In this document: in pieces, positions 17,682 to 27,433 of the stretch
How the letters are laid out: every line of letters starts with the position of its first letter
Position numbering within the stretch: position 1 is the stretch's first letter
NCBI GenBank assembly: GCA_903940125.1
Contig: CAJAJL010000059.1
Span: forward strand, 122,935 to 164,630
From: an uncultured Chlorobiaceae bacterium
GTDB lineage: Bacteria > Bacteroidota > Chlorobiia > Chlorobiales > Chlorobiaceae
Direction of reading: 5' to 3'
DNA: 41,696 nt
Notes under the pieces: model-generated
What the model was told of the DNA's origin: nothing
Seen by the model: the letters and a program-made list of their open reading frames with translations, nothing else
The model's database searches: none
Made by a program: the position numbers and the translations under genes

Positions 17682-18623
17682 ATGGAAACGGTTCCCTGCC
17701 CTATAAGCAACTCCAAGGAGTTCATCCCTTATCTCAAGGTGCCAGACCGGTTTGACAGTTCCGTAACCGTACAATGGAATCTGGTTCGCTCTTGCGCTTC
17801 AGGACTTATTATGCTCAATCCGCGTCCCGACAACGCTGAAATAGCCGTGCATTACCGCAATAGCAACTATGATCCCTATCGGCACAGCCAAAACAGTTCG
17901 TCCTTCAAAGAGAGAGCCTACCTTGCATCACGATCTCTGCTTCTCGGCTATCGAGCCGGCATCATCATGAAAGGATGGGTAAAGCCGATGGAAGAATGTG
18001 CTGTTCTTGAAATTGGTTGTTCGAATGGAGATCTCCTGAACTATTTTCACTGCAGATCGGGAGTACCGATCAATAACCTTGCCGGAGTTGAACCTGATGC
18101 GGAGGCTGCGGATTATGCACGGAACTCTTCGGGGCTGAATATCTTTCCTTCAATGGATGACGAAACCCTGGGAATACAAAAATTTGACCGTATAGTCTTC
18201 TGGCATTCCCTTGAACATATTCACACCATCCAGGAGACTCTCAACTCTGTGGCAAATCACTTAAAACCGGACGGAGTGCTTGTTATTGCTCTGCCAAATC
18301 CGGCAAGTGTTGATGCGGAACTCTATGGGGAGAACTGGATAGCCTATGATGCGCCGAGACATCTTTACCATTTCTGGCCGGGAACGCTTGAAAAACTGCT
18401 TGAATCCCATAAGCTTACGATTTTTAAACGACACTCCTACTTCCCTGATCTGCTCTATAATATTGTGCATAGCGAAGCACTTCTGTGCAAAAGGCAAAAA
18501 CAACGGTTTAATGTGCTTCGAATTGCACATATCCTGGGCATGGGTTCGGTTGAGGCTTTAAAAGCGGGAATGGGGCAAACAAGAGCTTCAAGTTTGATTT
18601 ATTATGCTCGTCGGGCTTCATAG
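17682..18623 (+). CDS. Class I SAM-dependent methyltransferase
   Basis: A 313-aa protein with a Methyltransf_23-type domain. SAM motif I is AVLEIGCSNGDLL (about residues 108-120), followed by the acidic GVEPDAEA and FDRIVFWHSLEHI, with the post-motif LKPDGVLVIALPNP. The N-terminal part (residues 1-80) resembles those of methyltransferases acting on surface sugars or lipids, but the substrate cannot be assigned. It is downstream of the HIT gene on the same strand and convergent with the TolC-type gene; no terminator is visible in the 58 bases between them. Confidence 0.88.
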   Translation: METVPCPISNSKEFIPYLKVPDRFDSSVTVQWNLVRSCASGLIMLNPRPDNAEIAVHYRNSNYDPYRHSQNSSSFKERAYLASRSLLLGYRAGIIMKGWVKPMEECAVLEIGCSNGDLLNYFHCRSGVPINNLAGVEPDAEAADYARNSSGLNIFPSMDDETLGIQKFDRIVFWHSLEHIHTIQETLNSVANHLKPDGVLVIALPNPASVDAELYGENWIAYDAPRHLYHFWPGTLEKLLESHKLTIFKRHSYFPDLLYNIVHSEALLCKRQKQRFNVLRIAHILGMGSVEALKAGMGQTRASSLIYYARRAS

Positions 18624-18681
18624 CGAAGATTACGTGCTGAGAACGATCAGACTGATTGCATGTGCAACTCTTACCGGGTTA

Positions 18682-20061
18682 TCATGTTGCGGATGCAGAT
18701 GTTTGAGAGCGGCCAAGGGCCTTGTCAAGCTGGACAGATGCTACGAGATAGTCGTAGACTGCCTGCAGGTAGTTGGTCTTGGCTTTGTTGAGCTGGAGTT
18801 CGGCATCAGTCAGTTCAAGGCGTGATCCGATACCTTCTTTGAAACGAAGCAAGGATATTTTGTAACTACGTTCTGCAACACTGATGGTTTTAGACTGTAC
18901 CTCAATTCTCTTCTGTGATTCCCTGAAGTTTAACAACCGTACCTCCACTTCAGCCCTGATATTGGCCTTAAGATCTTCAACCCTGGTACGAGTCTGCATC
19001 TGTGATATTCTGGCCTGCTCAATCTGTGCGCTTGCGCGGTATCCCGTAAAGAGAGGCAGTGAAACCTGAAGGCCTACTGCGGTTGAGACCGGCCAACGGG
19101 AATCTGATGTCTTTATATTATCGTTGAATGCAGTTTGTGATTCAAATTGACCAAAGGCACTGATAACAGGATAACGTTCGGCCCGGGCTGCACTTACTTT
19201 GTCACCCTCTGCCTGAACCTGAAGAGAAAGCTGGCGCAGATCAGGCCTTAAATCGAGCGCTTCATGGAAAGCTGCTGCAATATCCTGAGGATAGGTTGCT
19301 GAGGAGAGTTCAAGCTTTCCGGAAAGCACTATGGTGCTGTCGAGCGGTATACCAATGGCATTTTTAAGCCTGGTCATGGTAGTCGCCACACGGTTTTCCG
19401 CCTGAAGAAGATCGGGACGGAGATTTTCAACAGAAAGATATGCCTTGAGTGTGTCGATATCGGCAGCAACACCCTGACGGAACATTGCCCTGGTATCTTT
19501 TTTTGACAGTTCCCAGCGCTCAATACTCTGCTCAATAAGCTTCAGCTGATCTCTTGAGATCAAAGCGTCGAAATAGGACATTTTGATGTCGGCAATGACA
19601 GCTGCTTCACTAAATCGATAGGCCTCATTACTCATCTTGCGGAGAGTGCCTGCTGCCTTGATTCCGGCAAAAGCTGATCCGTTAAAAAGTGCCTGACGAA
19701 GATTAATGGTAGCGGTTGCGGCATTATCGGCACTGATAACAAGTGGAGTAAAGGTGTTTCCGGTCCCCCCGTTAAAAATATCGGGGAAAAAAAGTACTGA
19801 CGGCTTCAACGATCGGGTATAGGTAAAGTCTGAGGAGAGCTGTGGAAGCACCTTTGCCCATGTTTCGCGGATTTTCTGTGAGGTCATATCACGGTCAAGC
19901 CTTGCGATTTCCAGCGTCCGGCTTCTTTCAAGGCCGATATGAACCGCATCGTCAAGAGTGAGCGAGGCGTTTGCAGGTAGTGGAGCAGCCTGGAGGTGCG
20001 AAAATGCAGTCAGTAAGAGAAAGGGCACAATAAATAACTGTATCTGCCTGAACCTGTTCAT
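18682..20061 (-). CDS. TolC-family outer membrane efflux protein
   Basis: Outer membrane channel protein (459 aa) of the TolC family, which forms trimeric tunnels for efflux or type I secretion. The start at ATG 20061 gives a classic signal peptide (MNRFRQIQ, a hydrophobic core, cleavage after HLQA). The mature part has two similar halves beginning around LTLDDAVHIGLERS and RPDLRQLSLQVQAEGDKV, with long helical stretches such as RFKEGIGSRLELTDAELQL. No inner membrane pump or adaptor gene is adjacent, so the partner is unknown. An upstream ATG at 20103 is less likely because it hides the signal peptide. Confidence 0.92.
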   Translation of the reverse strand: MNRFRQIQLFIVPFLLLTAFSHLQAAPLPANASLTLDDAVHIGLERSRTLEIARLDRDMTSQKIRETWAKVLPQLSSDFTYTRSLKPSVLFFPDIFNGGTGNTFTPLVISADNAATATINLRQALFNGSAFAGIKAAGTLRKMSNEAYRFSEAAVIADIKMSYFDALISRDQLKLIEQSIERWELSKKDTRAMFRQGVAADIDTLKAYLSVENLRPDLLQAENRVATTMTRLKNAIGIPLDSTIVLSGKLELSSATYPQDIAAAFHEALDLRPDLRQLSLQVQAEGDKVSAARAERYPVISAFGQFESQTAFNDNIKTSDSRWPVSTAVGLQVSLPLFTGYRASAQIEQARISQMQTRTRVEDLKANIRAEVEVRLLNFRESQKRIEVQSKTISVAERSYKISLLRFKEGIGSRLELTDAELQLNKAKTNYLQAVYDYLVASVQLDKALGRSQTSASAT

Positions 20062-20153
20062 AACATTTGCTTGTCTTGATGAAAAAAAAACTGACTTTAC
20101 CACACCGCCAAAGAAATAGTCTGAATATAAAAAAGTGATCGGTTTCGTAACAA

Positions 20154-21497
20154 TTATGAGTGGTAACGTTCATTCCATAGGTGAGCGAGACGATCTCTGA
20201 TATATTTTTCGCGGCCTTCATCTCCCGGGCGGTAATATGCCTTCGGCTCCATGCCTTCAGGGAAATATTGCTGTTGAACAAAATGCCCCGGATAACTATG
20301 GGGGTATTGATATCCTTCACCGTATCCTTCAGCTTTCATGAGTTTTGTCGGGGCGTTGCGCAGGTGTAGCGGAACCCTCGGTTGATGCAAGGATTTTATT
20401 TCATTCATGGCTTCATTGAGTCCCTGATAGCTTGCATTGGATTTCGGGGCAGACGCAAGATAGGTGACGCCATGAGCCAGATTGATTCTTGCTTCCGGCA
20501 GACCGATCATTTCAACAGCATGGAACACAGATATGGCAAGAGTTATTGCATAAGGGTCGGCATTGCCGATATCTTCGCTTGCAAAAATCACCATGCGCCG
20601 TGCTATAAATTTGGGGTCTTCACCTCCCTGAAGCATCCGGGCAAGCCAGAAGAGTGCTGCATCGGGATCTGAGCCCCGCATGGATTTGATAAAGGCGGAA
20701 ATGATATCGTAGTGATTTTCTCCTCCCTTATCATAGATGGGGGCACTGTGCTGCAGTGCACGAGAGAGCACCTCCCTCGTCAGCACCATGGCAGCAATAC
20801 CTTGCGGCATGAAAGAGACAGCTGCTTCAACCGCATTCAGTGCCTTTCGGGCATCACCTCCTGAAAACTGCAGAAGAAAATCAAGATCGGCTATCTCGAT
20901 TGAAAGAGTCCGGAATAGAGTGTCTTCTTTCAGTGCACGGCGAATCACCGCCTCGATTTCCTTTGGCCCAAGAGGATTGAGAATATAGACCTGCATCCTG
21001 CTCAAGAGTGCTGCGTTCACCTCAAAAGAGGGATTTTCAGTGGTTGCTCCAATGAGCACAATAAGTCCTTGTTCGATAGCATGCAGCAGGGTGTCCTGCT
21101 GGGTTTTGTTAAAACGGTGAATTTCATCAATAAAAAGCAGAGTTCTATGGCCTGATCGTCTCGATTTTTCTGCATTATCAAGCGCCTTGCGGACATCTTT
21201 CACCCCGGAATCTATCGCTGACAACTGTTCGAATCGATAGCTCAGTGATGATGCGCAAATCTCAGCGAGGGTGGTTTTGCCCGATCCGGGAGGCCCCCAG
21301 AATATCATCGACGGCATTTGATCGCCTGCCAGGAATTTGCGAAGCGGACCTTCTGGACCGACAAGATGATCCTGCCCTGCCATATCATCAAGAGTTCGGG
21401 GACGAACCCGTTCAGCAAGAGGTTGAAAGTAATTCGCTGCATTCGGAGATGAATAACAACCGAACAGATCAGACTGCTTGTCAGAGGTATCAACCAT
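20154..21497 (-). CDS. rarA: Replication-associated recombination protein A (AAA+ ATPase)
   Basis: Homologue of RarA/MgsA, a tetrameric AAA+ ATPase of the clamp-loader clade that acts at stalled replication forks. Walker [10 protein letters not shown] (residues 68-76), Walker [13 protein letters not shown] (Asp124, Glu125), the sensor-1 region GATTENPSF and the C-terminal MgsA domain with [15 protein letters not shown] are present. At 447 aa the length is normal. Its ATG follows the riboflavin synthase stop without a gap (TAAATG), suggesting coupled translation. Confidence 0.95.
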   Translation of the reverse strand: MVDTSDKQSDLFGCYSSPNAANYFQPLAERVRPRTLDDMAGQDHLVGPEGPLRKFLAGDQMPSMIFWGPPGSGKTTLAEICASSLSYRFEQLSAIDSGVKDVRKALDNAEKSRRSGHRTLLFIDEIHRFNKTQQDTLLHAIEQGLIVLIGATTENPSFEVNAALLSRMQVYILNPLGPKEIEAVIRRALKEDTLFRTLSIEIADLDFLLQFSGGDARKALNAVEAAVSFMPQGIAAMVLTREVLSRALQHSAPIYDKGGENHYDIISAFIKSMRGSDPDAALFWLARMLQGGEDPKFIARRMVIFASEDIGNADPYAITLAISVFHAVEMIGLPEARINLAHGVTYLASAPKSNASYQGLNEAMNEIKSLHQPRVPLHLRNAPTKLMKAEGYGEGYQYPHSYPGHFVQQQYFPEGMEPKAYYRPGDEGREKYIRDRLAHLWNERYHS

Positions 21498-22157
21498 TTA
21501 AAATCCGTTTTCCTGAAGCCATACCTCATCTATACGTGAAACAACTGCGACTGGAGAAGAGGCATGTGCTCCTATCTGGCGGGCGACATATTTACCAAGA
21601 ATGTCAAATTCGAGATTTACCCGGCTGCCCGGGAGCAATGAGTGAAGAGTAGTCTGGGCAAAGGTATAGGGAATAATTGCCACGGCAAAGAGCAATGCAT
21701 CAAGCTTTGCAACGGTGAGGCTTATACCGTCAATAGTTATTGAACCAGCAGAAACAATGAAAGGTGAGAAAGCATCAGGAAAGGCAATCCAGAGTTCACT
21801 GCTCGAACCAAGCGCCCTGATCTCGTGGACTACTGCTGCACAATCAACATGACCGAGCACAAAATGCCCGCCAAGTCGGTCAAGTGGACGAACGGCCCGT
21901 TCGAGATTCACCTTAGAGCCTTGACGAAGAGTGCCAAGCGTTGTTTTGGAAAGCGTTTCTTCGACAGTGTCAACTTCAAACCATCCCTCTCCAACAGCTA
22001 CAACGGTCTGGCAAGCCCCATTAAGACTGACGCTTTCATCAATGGAAAGGGTGCTGAACTCTGCGGAATTACCGTACTGGACTCTGAGACGCAAGCCGCC
22101 ATTTCTTTTGGTAACACCAGTTACCTTGCCGATATCCTTGATAATTCCGGTAAACAT
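21498..22157 (-). CDS. ribE: Riboflavin synthase, alpha subunit
   Basis: Dismutates two 6,7-dimethyl-8-ribityllumazine molecules into riboflavin and the pyrimidine precursor. The start MFTGIIKDIG (ATG 22157) is the invariant N terminus of the family; five residues further upstream are possible but unnecessary. Two lumazine-binding repeats are visible, with LGGHFVLGHVD near the junction and SLTVAKLD in the second. The protein has 219 aa. It is coupled to rarA. The other riboflavin gene here, ribD, lies 4 kb upstream on the same strand, separated by unrelated genes. Confidence 0.95.
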   Translation of the reverse strand: MFTGIIKDIGKVTGVTKRNGGLRLRVQYGNSAEFSTLSIDESVSLNGACQTVVAVGEGWFEVDTVEETLSKTTLGTLRQGSKVNLERAVRPLDRLGGHFVLGHVDCAAVVHEIRALGSSSELWIAFPDAFSPFIVSAGSITIDGISLTVAKLDALLFAVAIIPYTFAQTTLHSLLPGSRVNLEFDILGKYVARQIGAHASSPVAVVSRIDEVWLQENGF

Positions 22158-22236
22158 TTCAAAATTTTTCACTTAACAGAGCGACGGCATCCTGATAAAA
22201 AGATCAAAACCCGGATTTTGCTTCAATATATCACCA

Positions 22237-24207
22237 TTACCGATAGACAACAAACCCTGCGGCAGGTACCGTAATTCGCACGGCTGAACCATGGTACGGA
22301 AGGACAGGAACACTCGTGTCCATCTGAAGGGTATCGGTTGAAAAAATACAGTTCATGACACTGCCAGCTGCTGAGTGAATACCGCTGTCCACGACGATCC
22401 AAAGAGTAAGTTCACGCTCTATATCAGTATTAATGGCGCATAGACATTCCGACCCGGCGAAAATCCGGGACCAGGCAATCACCCAGTGGAGTATTCCATT
22501 GACTGACTGAGGATAGTAAAAATCATCTCCGTTTTCCGAAACCTGCCGTAAATATTGGCGACCTCGACGCAGTGCAATGTTCTTGCGACGGATGCCGATC
22601 ACGTTATGCACAAAGCGATAGATGTCGTTATCCTCATTAAAAAAGTGCTTTCCGGTACTCATAAAGGAGCCGAAGTTGCCTCCGAACATGCACTCACGAA
22701 GAAAAACATCACTATAGGAATCATCTTCGGCGCGCGGATCAGCACCGTTAAAACCCTGTTCTGTTCCATAGTAGATGCACGGAATACCTGCTGAGGCAAG
22801 GTTCAGACCAAGTGCTGCAGGAAGCAGGCGAATACTGCGGGCATCATCGCCACAGAAACGAAATTTGTGGCGGACACCAACCTGATCGTGATCATCCAGC
22901 ATGGTAACGATATGCCTGGAATACCACTGATGGTTTTTCCTGCTGTCGAGAATACTGTTGCGGAACAGGTCAAAATAGCCTTCCTGCTCTTCAGTATCGG
23001 GATTTCCCGGACTTCTCCACCCTTTTACAAGAAACTCGAGCTTATCGGGAATGTCATCAATACCAAGTGCTGAATCAAGACCTGTTGCATCAAGAAGAGT
23101 AGTCGCATAAGCACGCCCTCCGGTTATTTCACCGATAATCGTAAAATTTTCCTTACCGATTGATTCGGCAAATTCATGAATAGCAGTAGCAAAGTACCTG
23201 ACAGCTCCAGGCTCCATATGCTTAACAGTATCAAGCCGGAAACCATCGATATCGGCAAAGGCAATCCAGAAGCGATAGACATCCGTCAGATATCGTAGTG
23301 CTGGCGAAACATTGAACTCCTGAACACGCGACTCTAAATCCTGAAGAGCAAGAGGATCGTTGAGAGCATCGCCAAGATGGATATCCTTGAGCGAACAAAA
23401 ATCGCCATCCAGAAACTCGGGAAAGGAATCCCACTGCCTGATTTCACCACGGCGAGTCCAGGTATCAGGCGACTGCAGCTCTTCCGGCCAGACAGCCCCG
23501 TCAGGCCAGAAATCCTTTACAAAAGTTTCAGGGACTTCGCCGAAAGGAATACTCCCTGCTTCGCCGCTGAAATAACGGTAACCATTTACAGGCCACTGCT
23601 TACCTTGATAGTAGTAATAACGCTGATTGTCATAATAAGCAAAGACATCTCCCGCATGATTGATGATGATATCGAGAATTACCCTGATGCCAAGTTCGTG
23701 CGCCGCCTTGACAAAATCTTTGAGTTCCTCTCTGGTGCCAAAATGAGGATCGACATTGAGAAAATTCTGTATTCCATAGCCGTGATAGTCATTGCTTTTC
23801 GTTACCTGCTTGAAAACCGGGCTGACCCAGATTGCTGTGATGCCGAGTCGGCCAAGATAACCAAGCTTTTCCTTCATTCCTGCAATAGTACCCCCGCACC
23901 AATTTTTTCCTGCTTCAAACCATGCTTGCGGTTCAGTAGTGCATACATCAGTCCTGGGATTAAACAGCGGAGTGTTGCGAATTTCCGGCTGATCTGTCAG
24001 AGGATTCCCATCTTTATCACCAAAGCCTCCGGACTCCTTACCATCAGAGAAGCGGTCAAGAAAAAGGAAATAGAGCACTTCATCCGACCAGGATGCTGGG
24101 GAGGGATAAAAACACCTGTTTTCGACAAGCGTTGTAAAATTGATGTCGCTAAGCCGTCGTTCAACGGTAGAATGGGATGTATCCTTAGGATTTGAGACCA
24201 TGATCAT
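22237..24207 (-). CDS. Glycoside hydrolase family 13 alpha-amylase-type enzyme
   Basis: A 656-aa alpha-glucan-active enzyme. The four GH13 boxes are present: DIIINHAGD, GFRLDTVKH (nucleophile Asp near residue 325), IIGEITGG (acid/base Glu near 355) and MLDDHDQVG (Asp near 436). The N-terminal region LYFLFLDRFSDGK and the Ca-type loops fit the catalytic barrel; the last 100 residues form the C-terminal beta domain. There is no signal peptide, so it probably acts in the cytoplasm on stored glycogen or on maltodextrins, a known storage route in green sulfur bacteria. The exact specificity is unknown. ATG 24201 is an alternative start. Confidence 0.9.
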   Translation of the reverse strand: MIMVSNPKDTSHSTVERRLSDINFTTLVENRCFYPSPASWSDEVLYFLFLDRFSDGKESGGFGDKDGNPLTDQPEIRNTPLFNPRTDVCTTEPQAWFEAGKNWCGGTIAGMKEKLGYLGRLGITAIWVSPVFKQVTKSNDYHGYGIQNFLNVDPHFGTREELKDFVKAAHELGIRVILDIIINHAGDVFAYYDNQRYYYYQGKQWPVNGYRYFSGEAGSIPFGEVPETFVKDFWPDGAVWPEELQSPDTWTRRGEIRQWDSFPEFLDGDFCSLKDIHLGDALNDPLALQDLESRVQEFNVSPALRYLTDVYRFWIAFADIDGFRLDTVKHMEPGAVRYFATAIHEFAESIGKENFTIIGEITGGRAYATTLLDATGLDSALGIDDIPDKLEFLVKGWRSPGNPDTEEQEGYFDLFRNSILDSRKNHQWYSRHIVTMLDDHDQVGVRHKFRFCGDDARSIRLLPAALGLNLASAGIPCIYYGTEQGFNGADPRAEDDSYSDVFLRECMFGGNFGSFMSTGKHFFNEDNDIYRFVHNVIGIRRKNIALRRGRQYLRQVSENGDDFYYPQSVNGILHWVIAWSRIFAGSECLCAINTDIERELTLWIVVDSGIHSAAGSVMNCIFSTDTLQMDTSVPVLPYHGSAVRITVPAAGFVVYR

Positions 24208-24242
24208 GAGGATTTTATTGTTCGAACGCTGTCGCGGGTGTA

Positions 24243-24743
24243 TTATCCCAGAACCTTGAGAGCTGCGCTATAGTCGGGCTCCTCAACTATTTCAGAAACC
24301 TGCTGGGTAAAGCGGACTATACCGTCAGCATCAATAATAACAATAGCCCGGGAAAGAAGTCCCTTGAGAGGGCCGGTTGTCATAGTGACACCATAATCCT
24401 TTCCGAATTCCGGAGAACGGAAAACTGAGAGCGATACAACGTTTTTCAACCCTTCAGTTTCACAGAAACGGCGGTGGGCAAAGGGCAGGTCAGCGGAAAT
24501 ACAGAGGACAACAATGTTGTCGAGCGATGCTGCTGCCTGGTTAAAGTACCTTACTGATGCGGCGCATACCGGTGTATCAAGGCTTGGAAAGATATTGAGA
24601 ACAAGCCTTTTCCCTGCAAAGTCGGCAGGGCCGGCCTCGGAGAGATCGGTTTTCACCAGACAGAAAAAAGGAGCTTCAGAACCTTTTGCAGGAAGAGTTC
24701 CAAAGCTTTCAACAGGGGTACCTTTGAACGTTAGATGTGCCAT
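24243..24743 (-). CDS. tpx: Thiol peroxidase (Tpx)
   Basis: Atypical 2-Cys peroxiredoxin that reduces hydrogen peroxide and alkyl hydroperoxides with thioredoxin as partner. The start MAHLTFKGTPVE (ATG 24743, with AGGA upstream) gives 166 aa, the normal length. Peroxidatic Cys60 is in SLDTPVC and resolving Cys94 in RRFCETEG, with spacing as in the E. coli enzyme. A recognisable promoter lies directly upstream, so it can be transcribed separately from the ABC ATPase gene. The role suits a strict anaerobe exposed to oxygen. Confidence 0.95.
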   Translation of the reverse strand: MAHLTFKGTPVESFGTLPAKGSEAPFFCLVKTDLSEAGPADFAGKRLVLNIFPSLDTPVCAASVRYFNQAAASLDNIVVLCISADLPFAHRRFCETEGLKNVVSLSVFRSPEFGKDYGVTMTTGPLKGLLSRAIVIIDADGIVRFTQQVSEIVEEPDYSAALKVLG

Positions 24744-24762
24744 AATAATTGTCCTATTAGGA

Positions 24763-24790
24763 TTTATAAAATGCATGAAGTGCAATACAA
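24763..24790 (-). promoter_or_regulatory. Probable promoter of tpx
   Basis: On the minus strand TTGTAT (24785-24790) and TATAAA (24763-24768) are 16 bases apart, giving a start near 24756 and a short leader with AGGA before the tpx ATG. Confidence 0.45.
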
Positions 24791-24799
24791 CATCGAACG

Positions 24800-24842
24800 A
24801 GCTGAAGGAGTTCAGCTAAAAACATTACATAAACAATGTAAT
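24800..24842 (-). terminator. Two adjacent inverted repeats between the ABC ATPase gene and tpx
   Basis: Two perfect 7-bp inverted repeats lie in the spacer. The outer one, ATTACAT-aaaca-ATGTAAT (24824-24842), is followed on the minus strand by GTTTTT and can work as an AT-rich terminator of the ABC gene. The next, AGCTGAA-ggag-TTCAGCT (24800-24817), lies just upstream of the tpx promoter. Either could instead be a regulator site for tpx: the first resembles a 5-N7-5 operator (TTACA/TGTAA) of the CRP/FNR type. The sequence alone does not decide. Confidence 0.4.
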
Positions 24843-24857
24843 CATATTCAATTTTAC

Positions 24858-25676
24858 TTACGGCAGCTGATTGCTTCCTAGCGCTGGCAACACCTGATAA
24901 TATCCGTTTACCGTCATAACCTGCAGAGGGTAGTCAAACAAACCTGACAGAGATTCGGAGGTCAGAACTTCAGCTTTGTTGCCATCGCTGACGATGCTGC
25001 CGTTTTTGATCAATACCACCCTTTCTATTTCCGGTGGAATCTCATGAAGATGATGCGTGACAAGCATGACTGTTTTCCCGGATCTCATGAGCATGCGAAG
25101 TGTTTCAAGGTAGTGAAATGTTGCACTGAGGTCCAGCCCTGTCGTTGGCTCATCGAGCAGCAGTGCATCCGGATCGCTGATGAGTGCTCTGCCAAGAAGA
25201 AAGCGACGCTGCTGTCCGGTTGACATGGAACCGAACGCACGATATTTAAGTGCACCGATTCCAAGTTCCTCCATGACTGCTTCAGCTTTTTTAAGGTCAT
25301 CCTTGCTGAACTGCTGATTCTGCCAGATATCAATACTTGCATAGATACCCGACAAAATAACATTGATACCATGCACATCAGGAAGATAATTTTGCTGCAA
25401 TTCATGGGAAACAATGCCGAGTCGAACCCGAAGGTCCCATACATTCCATCGCTCCCTGCCAAAAATCAGTATATGACTGTCAGGTACGACTACAGGATAA
25501 ATGTCTCTGGAAAGGAGCTTTAACAGAGTCGTCTTCCCTGAGCCGTTTGGCCCGAGAACAGCTGTACTGCAACCCTCCTGCACCGTAAGTGAGAGATCCC
25601 TGAAAACACAGGTAGTACCGCAGTAAGCCGTTACATGATGAATATCAATAACCGCTTCTTTTTTATGATAAGCCAT
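24858..25676 (-). CDS. ABC transporter ATP-binding protein, orphan
   Basis: A 272-aa single ATPase domain. Walker A GPNGSGKT (residues 42-49), signature region [14 protein letters not shown], Walker [13 protein letters not shown] and the H-loop VTHHLHEIP are all intact. I place the start at ATG 25676 ([15 protein letters not shown]), overlapping the ribD 3' end by 14 bases. No permease or binding protein is nearby. The sequence resembles stand-alone ATPases related to molybdate and iron uptake ATPases; its partner and substrate are unknown. Confidence 0.88.
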   Translation of the reverse strand: MAYHKKEAVIDIHHVTAYCGTTCVFRDLSLTVQEGCSTAVLGPNGSGKTTLLKLLSRDIYPVVVPDSHILIFGRERWNVWDLRVRLGIVSHELQQNYLPDVHGINVILSGIYASIDIWQNQQFSKDDLKKAEAVMEELGIGALKYRAFGSMSTGQQRRFLLGRALISDPDALLLDEPTTGLDLSATFHYLETLRMLMRSGKTVMLVTHHLHEIPPEIERVVLIKNGSIVSDGNKAEVLTSESLSGLFDYPLQVMTVNGYYQVLPALGSNQLP

Positions 25677-26772
25677 CATCGACATAAGCCTCCAGCAGCA
25701 CATCCTGACCAAAAAAACGCGGTTGCTCAAATCGCAGATTCACAGACTGATCCGGTATACTGACCCCAAGAGGTGCAAAAGCGCTCAGGCCGTCACCGCC
25801 GAAAAGCTTAGGAGCTATAAACATATATATTTTGTCAACCAACTTTTCCCGGATAAAAGAAGCAGACAACCGGCTTCCCCCTTCAACCATAACCGAAAGA
25901 ATCCGAATATTATAGAGTTCCAGAAGCACCTGCCTGAGGTCGAGTTCTTCAGCATTTTCATTGACAAATAAAACCTGCACACCTCTCTCCCTTAACAAAG
26001 CCACTTTCGGCAATCCTGACCATGAGGAAGATGCAAAGACAATTGTTGACGCGCCGGAACAAAAAATCTTTGTATCCAAAGGAAGACGTAACTGACGATC
26101 AAGCACAACCCTGAGAGGATTTCGACCAGCACAATTCCTCACCGTAAGGAGAGCATCATCAAGACGAACAGTTGCCTCTCCAATAATGATGGCGTCATAC
26201 ACACTCCTGAGTCGATGAACCTCTGCCCTTGCCTCTTCCCCTGTAATCCAGCGGGAAGCATTGAGTGAAGTTGCAATTTTTCCGTCAAGGGTTTGAGCAA
26301 GTTTAAGTGCCACCAAAGGAAGCCCTGCGGTATGATATTTAATAAATGCCTCATTGAGTTTCATGCACTCTGCTTCAAGCACCCCTTCAGTAACATCGAT
26401 ACCTGCGGCAAGAAGCCTGGCAGTTCCTTGTCCCGCCACAGCAGGATAGGGATCACGGCAACCTATAACAACACGGGAAATTCCCTTGTCAATAATAAGA
26501 TCACTGCATGGAGGGGTTTTCCCAAAATGGGAACAGGGCTCAAGATTAACATAGAGGGTCGCATGCCGAAGCAGAGATTCATCCGACACAGAGGCAAGAG
26601 CCTGGACTTCAGCATGAGGGCCGGCAAACCTCTCATGATAGCCTTCACCGATAATTTCTCCTTTATAAACAATAACTGAACCCACCATGGGGTTAGGACT
26701 CACATATCCACCACCCTTCAAGGCAAGTTCAAGGCAACGTCGCATAAATTGAAAATCGTCACTCTCCGGCAT
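25663..26772 (-). CDS. ribD: Riboflavin biosynthesis protein RibD (deaminase/reductase)
   Basis: Bifunctional enzyme for steps two and three of riboflavin synthesis from GTP. The N-terminal zinc deaminase domain has HAEVQAL (His53, Glu55) and [12 protein letters not shown] (Cys80, Cys89). The C-terminal reductase domain includes [22 protein letters not shown] and [11 protein letters not shown]. At 369 aa the length is normal. The start is ATG 26772, two bases beyond the dCMP deaminase stop; a GTG at 26778 that overlaps that stop is also possible. The ABC ATPase gene starts within its last codons. Confidence 0.95.
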   Translation of the reverse strand: MPESDDFQFMRRCLELALKGGGYVSPNPMVGSVIVYKGEIIGEGYHERFAGPHAEVQALASVSDESLLRHATLYVNLEPCSHFGKTPPCSDLIIDKGISRVVIGCRDPYPAVAGQGTARLLAAGIDVTEGVLEAECMKLNEAFIKYHTAGLPLVALKLAQTLDGKIATSLNASRWITGEEARAEVHRLRSVYDAIIIGEATVRLDDALLTVRNCAGRNPLRVVLDRQLRLPLDTKIFCSGASTIVFASSSWSGLPKVALLRERGVQVLFVNENAEELDLRQVLLELYNIRILSVMVEGGSRLSASFIREKLVDKIYMFIAPKLFGGDGLSAFAPLGVSIPDQSVNLRFEQPRFFGQDVLLEAYVDDGLS

Positions 26773-26774
26773 GA

Positions 26775-27314
26775 TCACTTCTTCTGGATGTTGAGCATGT
26801 TGACCTGTACCAGTCTGATCCCGGAAAGTCTGAGCAGTTCATCAATATTCTCTATTTTATAAGGTTTATCGTAATAAATTGTTTTTATACCCACATTGAT
26901 CAGCACTTTAAGGCAATGAATACATGGGCTGGCCGTAATATAGATTTCAGAATCCTTGATGGCCACACCATGCTTTGCTGCCTGGGCAATGGCATTGATT
27001 TCCGCATGAATGGTGTTCACACAGTTCTCTTCGACCGTCCCGTCCGGATGGGTACTGCGGTAAATTCGGCAGTTGCTGTCGTTGCAGTGAGGAAGCCCGG
27101 CTGGCGCACCGTTGTAACCTGTCGAAAGAATACTGTGATCTTTGACAATAACAGCCCCAATATGACCACGAGTACAGGTCGCCCTTCGGGAAATAAGGTG
27201 GGCAACACTCATGAAGTATTCATGCCAGCCCAACCGCTTTGCAGGATCTGAGCCACCATTCGCGTCAGCACCCGGCAGACAGCATCCCGTTGTTGTTTCA
27301 TCCAGCATAGGCAT
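26775..27314 (-). CDS. comEB: dCMP deaminase (ComEB type)
   Basis: Zinc-dependent deaminase that turns dCMP into dUMP for thymidylate supply. The zinc motifs are HAEINAI (His103, Glu105) and SPCIHC (Cys131, Cys134); [14 protein letters not shown] is the nucleotide-binding loop typical of dCMP deaminases. The chosen start ATG 27314 gives 179 aa; ATG 27308 is equally possible and no clear ribosome binding site decides. It belongs to the same deaminase superfamily as the N-terminal half of RibD, which is the next gene. Confidence 0.9.
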   Translation of the reverse strand: MPMLDETTTGCCLPGADANGGSDPAKRLGWHEYFMSVAHLISRRATCTRGHIGAVIVKDHSILSTGYNGAPAGLPHCNDSNCRIYRSTHPDGTVEENCVNTIHAEINAIAQAAKHGVAIKDSEIYITASPCIHCLKVLINVGIKTIYYDKPYKIENIDELLRLSGIRLVQVNMLNIQKK

Positions 27315-27433
27315 GATTATTAAAAAATTAAGGAAAAGATAGCAAGATTGTGCTTGAAATAAAGACAATCGCTCATATTTGACACCACTTTCTCACCTCA
27401 TAAAAAGTCGCACTGTATTATATAGTATATCGC

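Noticed and set aside
18656-18667. Short palindrome TTGCATGTGCAA at the methyltransferase/TolC convergence
   Set aside because: Five-base arms without a T-run are too weak to call a terminator or operator.
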